Assembly (NCBI GenBank): GCA_018398805.1
Contig: JAGFBZ010001127.1
Coordinates: forward strand, 1-64,000
DNA length: 64,000 nucleotides
Reading direction: 5' to 3'
Source: Hirundichthys speculiger
Taxonomy: Eukaryota > Chordata > Actinopteri > Beloniformes > Exocoetidae
Part shown: piece by piece, positions 57,461 through 64,000 of the stretch
Numbering within the stretch: the first letter of the stretch is position 1
Layout of the letters: the number at the start of each line of letters is the position of its first letter
Notes under the pieces: model-generated
Told to the model about the DNA's origin: nothing
The model's input: the letters and a program-made list of their open reading frames with translations, nothing else
The model's database searches: none
Translations under genes and position numbers: made by a program

Positions 57461-60400
57461 TCACTTGATGTTAAATGACTTTTTAAGGCTTGTTTCTGCC
57501 TGCTGTCTTGTAATTTTCTTCCAAGTTTCAGGAATGTCAGCTGGGTTTGCATCATATCTTTTGGCAAAATTCATCGTTGTACTTTGTCATGACATATTTC
57601 CAGAAGTCTGATGCCTTCAGGCTCCCATCAGGAGGAATATTCCAGTCTGGGAAAATTTCCCTGTAAGACTTGTAAGGATGGGATTCATTGTTTGTTTCAC
57701 TGCAGCGAAAACGGCAGTCACTGATCACAAGAGATGAGCAAATGTCAGTAATAAGCTTGTTTGTACTGACCCACCTGTATCTACCCAGACCTTCTGGCCG
57801 ATGCAGTGAAGCAAAGTGATTCTCATGGTCTGATCCTCCTGCCTCACAGGCAACTTTACAGAACGGACACTGTTTCCCACAACCAACCACTTTGTTGAAA
57901 AGCTCAGTCTGAGGATTCACTTTAAGATGTTTTAGTTTAGTTTCGAAGGATGTATTTTTAAACTTCACTCGAAGACTTTCTTCCATCTTCTCCACAGACT
58001 CTGTTAGCCACTTAGCAAACAGTTCCTGGTCAGCGTTGTTCAGGATCATAAAGGCACGAAGAGCATCCTGGGAAATGACCAGTTTACCACCAAGTTCTTT
58101 GCAGATACGTTGAACAAATGTCTTCAGGTCAGCACTGCTTTCTGATTTGGCCTTTTCTATGGCATCATTTATGCTGCTGATACTTGATTGAAGATGTTTT
58201 TGTTCAATCTTAGATGTGATAGACACATCTGAGAAGTGCTTCTTTACTTCTTCAAGTATCCATGTTTTTACATAATCCTCATATTTGCAAATATAGTCAT
58301 GATAGCTGTTGAAGTCTTCCTTTGAAAGTAAATCCAGCAGAATATACCCCTGGAAGGAGATTCTTGTGCTGAACTTAATAGTTTTCATCATTTCATCAAT
58401 GATATCAGGACCCAGGGAACGGTAGACAAAGTTCTCAACAGCAGATTTTAGACATCGTTCTGTGAATTCTTCAGCCTTCTTCTGGCACTGGTCTCTTTTG
58501 TTGAAAACATCTTTGAAATCTGTACAAAAGTTTTCCTTGTTTCTAAGCAGACGTCTGTAGGGGTCATTTGGTTGAATGAAGTCTTCATGCATTCTCTGAA
58601 AGCATCTGGCTGCATCTGCACAGATGTGCTGCTTCAGAGAAACCTCAAACTCAATGTCTGTGTCAACATCAGCATTCTTCAGCCTTTCATCAATAATGTG
58701 AAGGATCTCCTGGATGTAAGTGTTGTGGTAATTGATTTTTTTCTTAGTTTTTTCTGCTACAAAGTCTTTGCAAGCAGCTATGATGTTGTCAGCCATATTT
58801 TGTCTGGTTTTTACAGGATCCTCCATGTTGAAGTATCTTCTTACACTGAGATATATTTTTTCATTCATTCCTTCTGGTCTGCATTTGAAAGGCTCCAACC
58901 CACAATCTTGAAGGCTTTTTTTACTCAGCAGTTCACATGCATGACTCCCCTTATGTGAAACATTTGCTCTCAGATAATAAGACACACTTGTGAAGACATT
59001 TGTAGGCTGTTGTGGAGAGAAAGACATCTTCTCAAGTGTCTTTTCCCATATCTTTTCAAATTCTTTGTCCAGCTCCTTGTCTGTCATCTGGACTTTTTTG
59101 TTTCGACATTCAGTAATTAAGTCACACACTGCCTTTTCAATTTCTTTTGTATGATTCTCCTTGATTTTGTCAAGTTCTTTCATTCCCTGTCTGATGTCAG
59201 CTGCAGCTGTGAGCTGATTAACAACAGAGTTTTCCATTTCTCGTCGAAGGCTCTTTACACTGTTTGCAAAGTCTTCTCTGTATCCTTCAACCAGGTAGAC
59301 ATGACCCTCTGTCTTCTCAAAGTACTCTTTCAGAATTTTAAGGAGCTTTTCCTCCCATTTAGACAGCTTTGTGGCTGCTTCACATTTCAACTGATTAAGG
59401 AATTCTTCCATCTCAGATGTTTCAGACTGTGTAGCAACTGTACCAAAGTTGAAATCTTGTTTCTGCTTGGTAACCCAGTTGTACATTTCTTTTTGAACTC
59501 CCACTCCCACTTGTTGAACTCTGTGCAGAGGTTCATGTATGCATCAGCTACAAGACTGTTTCTGAAGCTGAAGCTGAAGCTGAAGTTTTCATGCTTTACA
59601 GCAGTCCAGAGACTGGTCATCCACTCTTTAAACTCCAACACATCATTAGCAGATGACACACGCTCTCCCAGTTGTTGGATGATGTTCTTCTTGAGCTCAT
59701 AAACAACCTCACTGTATCCTGTATTGACTGGTGCCATTGGTGGGTTTCCATTCCAGAGTCCAGGAACGTAGCAGTTTCCGTATCTGACTGTACTCCATCA
59801 AATCAGTGAAGCTCTTGTTCCTTTCTCTCTTTTCCATTTTAGCTGCTGCTTCAGTCATCTCATTCAACTGATCCAACAGCAGCTTTCTGTCTCGTAAGTT
59901 CTTCTCATGGGCTGAAACATCAGAAACATTCTGGTGAACAAATTGACATTTTGGTTTTTTGCCCACCTCCTTCATCCTGAGGAAAGCATGGACCACTATT
60001 TGCAGATGTCCTTCATTTCAGTTGAATTCTCCATTGCAATATTGATAATGGTGATGTCACTCAGACCCACAACAAGTGTTGCCAAGCTCATTGTCATGCT
60101 CATAGCTGTTGTCCAGCTGAGCGAGTTCTGGTGACTTTAAGCCCTCAGTGTCAATGATCATCATGAAGTCACAGCCAAATACTTCTTTGATGTCCTCATT
60201 GACTCTGATGAGCAGCATGAAGGCACCTCGAGTGCATCGACCACTGCTGACTGCAAACTGCACTCCAAACATGGTGTTCAGGAGAGTGGACTTTCCTGTG
60301 CTCTGAACTCCAAGAACTGTAACAACCAGTATCTTGTTCTTAGGAGACACCAACTCACTGAGCTGAGTTAGAACATCACTAACCCAGGTAAGAGGAATGT

Positions 60401-62132
60401 TGGATGCATCTCCATCTACAAGTTCAAGAGGAAATCCATCAAGCAACAACTGTGCACAGTTTGGGTAGATGCTGCAGTTGTTGACGTGATGGGTCCATTT
60501 CTGGAAGTGACAGAGAGAAGCTTCATAGATCTGACCCATTTCACGGAAGAAATGTTCAGTCCCCAGTGAGCTGTTGGAGATTTGTCTGTCAATTTCTTTG
60601 ACCTCCTCTTTGTTTGCAGAATCTTTGCACTTTTCTCTATACTGCTCCCTGAGTCCAGAGAGTTTTAATCGAGACACATTATCAAGGTTCATTCTCATCC
60701 ATTTCAGGAAATAAGACCTTTCTATTCCTGGTCTGGATATCGCATTGATGAAGCATGTCATAGCTGGTGAAATATCATAAGAGTTCTGCTTTTTTCGCAG
60801 TTCCTCCTTCTGCTCTTGGAGGTCACTTTTGTAGTTTTCTATGTTTTGAGACCCAACATCTTTAAGGCGAAATTCTTCTTTCTCTAAGCGAGTCAGTTCC
60901 TTCCATATTTGTCCTTGCAAGGAAAGCTGTTCTTCTTTGTATTTCAGGAGGTCTTTAATTTCTGCAGTGATGGCATATGCATTTTTCTTCCCAACCTGGC
61001 ACTCTGGAGAGTTTTCATCAACCAGTATTCCCAGTTCCTGGGCAACTTCAGCCATGTTCTCTATTGACATCTTCATCTGTGTCTTCTCAACTACTTCACT
61101 GACTGTTTTCCTCACACATTTGATGAAGTCTGCTTCATTTTTCTGTTTTGTCTTCATAATAATGTTGTTTTTAGTCAAGTTCCTTGCAGTTGCTACATTT
61201 TTAAGAGCATTTAAGCTGAAGCTCTTGCTCTCACTGTTGCCCACCAAGAAGATCTGTGCTTTTTGGTTTTGGTTGGTAAGAAGTTTGCAGTCAGAGTCCA
61301 AATGGTCAAAGAACACAAAAACTGCTGCAGATGTCTGACACAAAAAGGAGAATTGTGTTTCAAATGAAGCAATGTCCCCATGGAGATTAGCTACAGCCAT
61401 TGTTGACTGAAAAATCACTGTTTTTGTTCCACAAGGAAGGTACCAGGTAATTTTCAGTCAGTCCATTAGATATTCTTCTTGGACTGTCACCACCCTCCAT
61501 GTTGTGGTGAACAAAGCTGCCCTGGTCCTGCTGAGAACTGATCAAAAGCTTATTAAGGATCTCTGATTTGGACAAGGAGCAGTCACCCAGTCTCACAAAA
61601 GAGACCATTGGAATTTCAGAATGAACTATTCTTTCTTCAATTAAGCCATTGGAGTCTGAAAGAGCTGGAGGTCTGTACTTCTTAACAATGTCTCTCAAGG
61701 CCCACAGCATGAGTGTGCACTGTTGAGTGTCACAACTGGGAAGCAGCAGAGGTACAGAGAACTGACACATAGACATTTTTAGAGCCATTTCTTGCTGTAG
61801 AAAAGCATCAGAACACAGAAAGAGAGCAGTGATTATGTCAAGAGGGTTTATCATGTCACCTGTGTTTGGACTGTAAAGATAATCAAAATTTAACTCAGTT
61901 CCTGATGAATCTTCACAGTTTGACTCACACACTGATTCATTCTTCATCTTTCTAGCTGTCACATTAACCATCATCAGTTTCTTTAGAAAATACCATGGTA
62001 GATCAGATTTACACTTGACAGGTTCATCAGTAATGGTCTTCGCATTGATCTCAAGTATCTTGTTGAGTGTTAGCTTCTCTCTGTAGTACGGCATCAATCC
62101 CAGATCCTCCAACAGGCTCTTCAGGTTGTTCT
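57461..62132 (-). pseudogene. Second GVIN-like GTPase exon, about six small frameshifts
   Basis: The minus-strand exon starts at an acceptor (TTTATATCCATAG before 62132), in the same phase as 38825, and ends at TGA 57461-57463. It is a close paralogue of the exon at 38825-43496, with the same P-loop (GVQSTGKST), DTEGL and the Cys/His module (CGKQCPFCKVACE). Indels occur at about 61450-61455 (+1 in an A run), 60079-60088 (+1), 60007-60012 (-1), 59777-59790 (-2), 59490-59494 (-1 in an A run) and 57566-57571 (+1 in a T run). Most are in homopolymers, so assembly error is a serious alternative to decay. Its FN3 exons would lie beyond the right edge. If the indels are errors, this is an intact GTPase gene. 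Confidence 0.8.
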
Positions 62133-62237
62133 CTATGGATATAAACACAATGGTCATAAAAATTACTACCTTATGCCCAAAAACTGCAGCAGAAACAAAC
62201 AGAACTGTTGTGAGTTTAAAGTACAGGTATATCCAGA

Positions 62238-63799
62238 CAGAGCCGGTTCAGACCTCTATGGGGCCCTAGGCAAAATTCTGCAAAGGGGCCCTCCTCACTA
62301 AATTCAACAGCCACACCTGACACCGCAGTGCTTCCACTGATCCCCCCTTTAAACATATTGCACTGTCGCCATGACGCCACCTGTTGGTTTAACTAAGAAT
62401 AAAATCTGAACAAATTAGAACAAATCAAATCAAATTTAATGTTTTAAACAAACTATCTAAGTAATCTAAACAGTCAAAGTAACAGCGTGTATACACACAA
62501 GGGCACAAAGAGTGAAGGTTAATAGATAGATGGACACATTTACACATCACATATAGTCATAATAGAAAAGGATGTGTATTGACACAAGTTACATAGTTAT
62601 GAAATAACACATTTTAAAATAACTCACCATTAAAAGTGTCCCTTTCTACACTTACTTTTTGGCTACAAAATCATCAAATATAGACAAGACAAGGCAACTA
62701 TTAATTCAGCTCCATCAAATTGGCTGCACTTAAATAAAGGTAATTGTTTATATTATGTACTATAATTCTGATTCATTTAGCACTGTTTATGCATTTATAT
62801 TTGCCTGTGTACTATCCAAGCAAATAACATTTATTCTTAAGATAAGATAAGATAGAACTTATTAGACTTTATTGATCCCACACCGGGGAAATTCACGTGT
62901 CACAGCAGCTCAAGCAGAACAGATAGAAAGTAGAGTGACAGCAGGGTAATTATAAAAATAAGCTAAAATAAAATAGAATATAAAATGTGTATATAGCTCT
63001 CTCAGAATTTAACTATTACAATAGCGAAATACAAAATGTTAAGTACTAGAATAAGCAGGGCTATATACACATGACTATTTACAATATATACACCTTTCAC
63101 CCATAGATATATATGAAAGTGGAATGGAGGTATGGACATACGCATTGTTATATGAATGGCTGTGCAGATTGTAAGAGAACACACATGGTGTGTAGCATTA
63201 AAAATATTAAGCAGCTTCGTCAATATTCCATTACTCTACATGTATGTAGTATAATGTTTGCCTAATTGCAGTTGTAACTACAATACTGACACACACCCAA
63301 ATACATACAAATGCCCGCGACAGCGTGCACATACATAGCAAGCATCAGGCACGCTCAAAATTTCATGCGTAATTTTCTAGTTGCAGTTGTAACTACGCTA
63401 CAACTTATAATAGAAGCCAGCCAGAGGCACACAGAGACTGGGGGCTCACTGGGGGGCCAACCGCCCTGTAATGTAGGTCAAACACGGACTAGTCCCCCCC
63501 CCCTCCCCCCCCCCCCCCCCCCCAGAGAGGGAAGTTACTGACTGCTGCTGCTCCCTAACTTCACTGTCATGCTGTTTCTTTTTCCTCTTTTCATATCCCG
63601 AGGGAAAACTGCGCTTCATCATGGCCTGTTTAATCCCTTCACGCGCTACAATCCGGGGAGACACACACGCGCTGCAGACGGTCACGTCGTCAGTTTTTTT
63701 TTTCTCCCCGCATCAACGTTGCCGAGGTAACGGGGCCCCCATTGGTTTGCGAGGCCCTACGCAAACTGCGTAGTGTGCGTATTGGGTGAACCGGTACTG
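62238..63799. mobile_element. 1.56-kb hAT element with exact 8-bp duplication
   Basis: TATCCAGA flanks both ends (62230-62237 and 63800-63807). The termini CAGAGCCGGTTCA and (inward) CAGTACCGGTTCA are imperfect inverted repeats. The interior holds a dispersed repeat at about 62850-62960 (TTTATTGATCCCACACCGGG) and a C tract. No transposase is seen. It sits in the intron upstream of the second GTPase exon. Confidence 0.85.
63494..63523. repeat. 30-base C tract with one T
   Basis: Nearly pure C run within the hAT element; length likely uncertain in the assembly. Confidence 0.9.
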
Positions 63800-63807
63800 T
63801 ATCCAGA

Positions 63808-64000
63808 TGAAGATTACCTACAGCTGCTGGTTGTCTGAAAATGTAATATTTGTGTTCCTATAATGAAGGTAGAAGGTAAATTCAGTCAAGAAAAACAGAC
63901 AAAAAGGTTACCTAAGATAAATGGATGAATTAAATTAATCAGAATTGTCTGCTGTAATAACCTACTTTCTAATTAACAATGTGAATTTAAGGTCAAAAAA
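63808..64000 (-). other. Intron of the second GVIN copy, homologous to 38640-38720
   Basis: On the minus strand it carries TTTCAGACAACCAGCAGCTGTAGGTAATCTTCAT-type sequence matching 38700-38735 upstream of the first GTPase exon. The duplication therefore extends past the exon into the intron. No exon is seen before the window ends. Confidence 0.65.

Overview
The window looks like teleost fish nuclear DNA. It is intron-rich and AT-rich, it carries transposon families typical of bony fish (hAT, Harbinger, Ty3/gypsy, Rex1-like, L2-like and RTE-like LINEs), and its main genes are fish-type interferon-induced very large GTPases (GVIN/VLIG family). There are no bacterial-style operons. No tRNA, rRNA or CRISPR array was found.

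Layout. At 1-12,642 an old Ty3/gypsy element is split by an 11.4-kb insertion (1110-12526). The insertion has about 200-bp terminal inverted repeats, a 4-bp target duplication, two satellite arrays in opposite orientation, and a core with one protein-like exon. At 12.6-21 kb lie small transposons and, on the minus strand, the last three exons of a brevican-like lectican gene carrying a stop codon and a 1-base deletion. At 21.55-43.5 kb is a GVIN-like gene on the plus strand: an ISRE/TATA promoter, a 5' exon, a short start exon, an acidic exon, two fibronectin-III exons, a 15.6-kb intron, and a giant GTPase exon. The long intron holds a retroviral remnant with an open gag frame, a GC-rich block, several hAT elements and a Harbinger element with an intact Myb/SANT-like ORF.

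From 44.4 to 62.1 kb the locus repeats itself. There is a decayed GTPase tail, a second ISRE promoter with a truncated 5' gene copy (+), a near full-length LINE (-), assorted hAT and Rex1-like pieces, a third ISRE promoter (-), and a second GTPase exon (57,461-62,132, -). The second GTPase unit mirrors the first tail-to-tail, so the locus is an inverted, partly decayed GVIN cluster.

Function and limits. The intact logic is an interferon-responsive promoter feeding an FN3-GTPase protein. Both GTPase exons carry single-base frameshifts, several in homopolymer runs, so they could be assembly errors or pseudogenisation. Coordinates of satellite units and of old repeat ends are read by eye and are approximate. 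No database search was possible.
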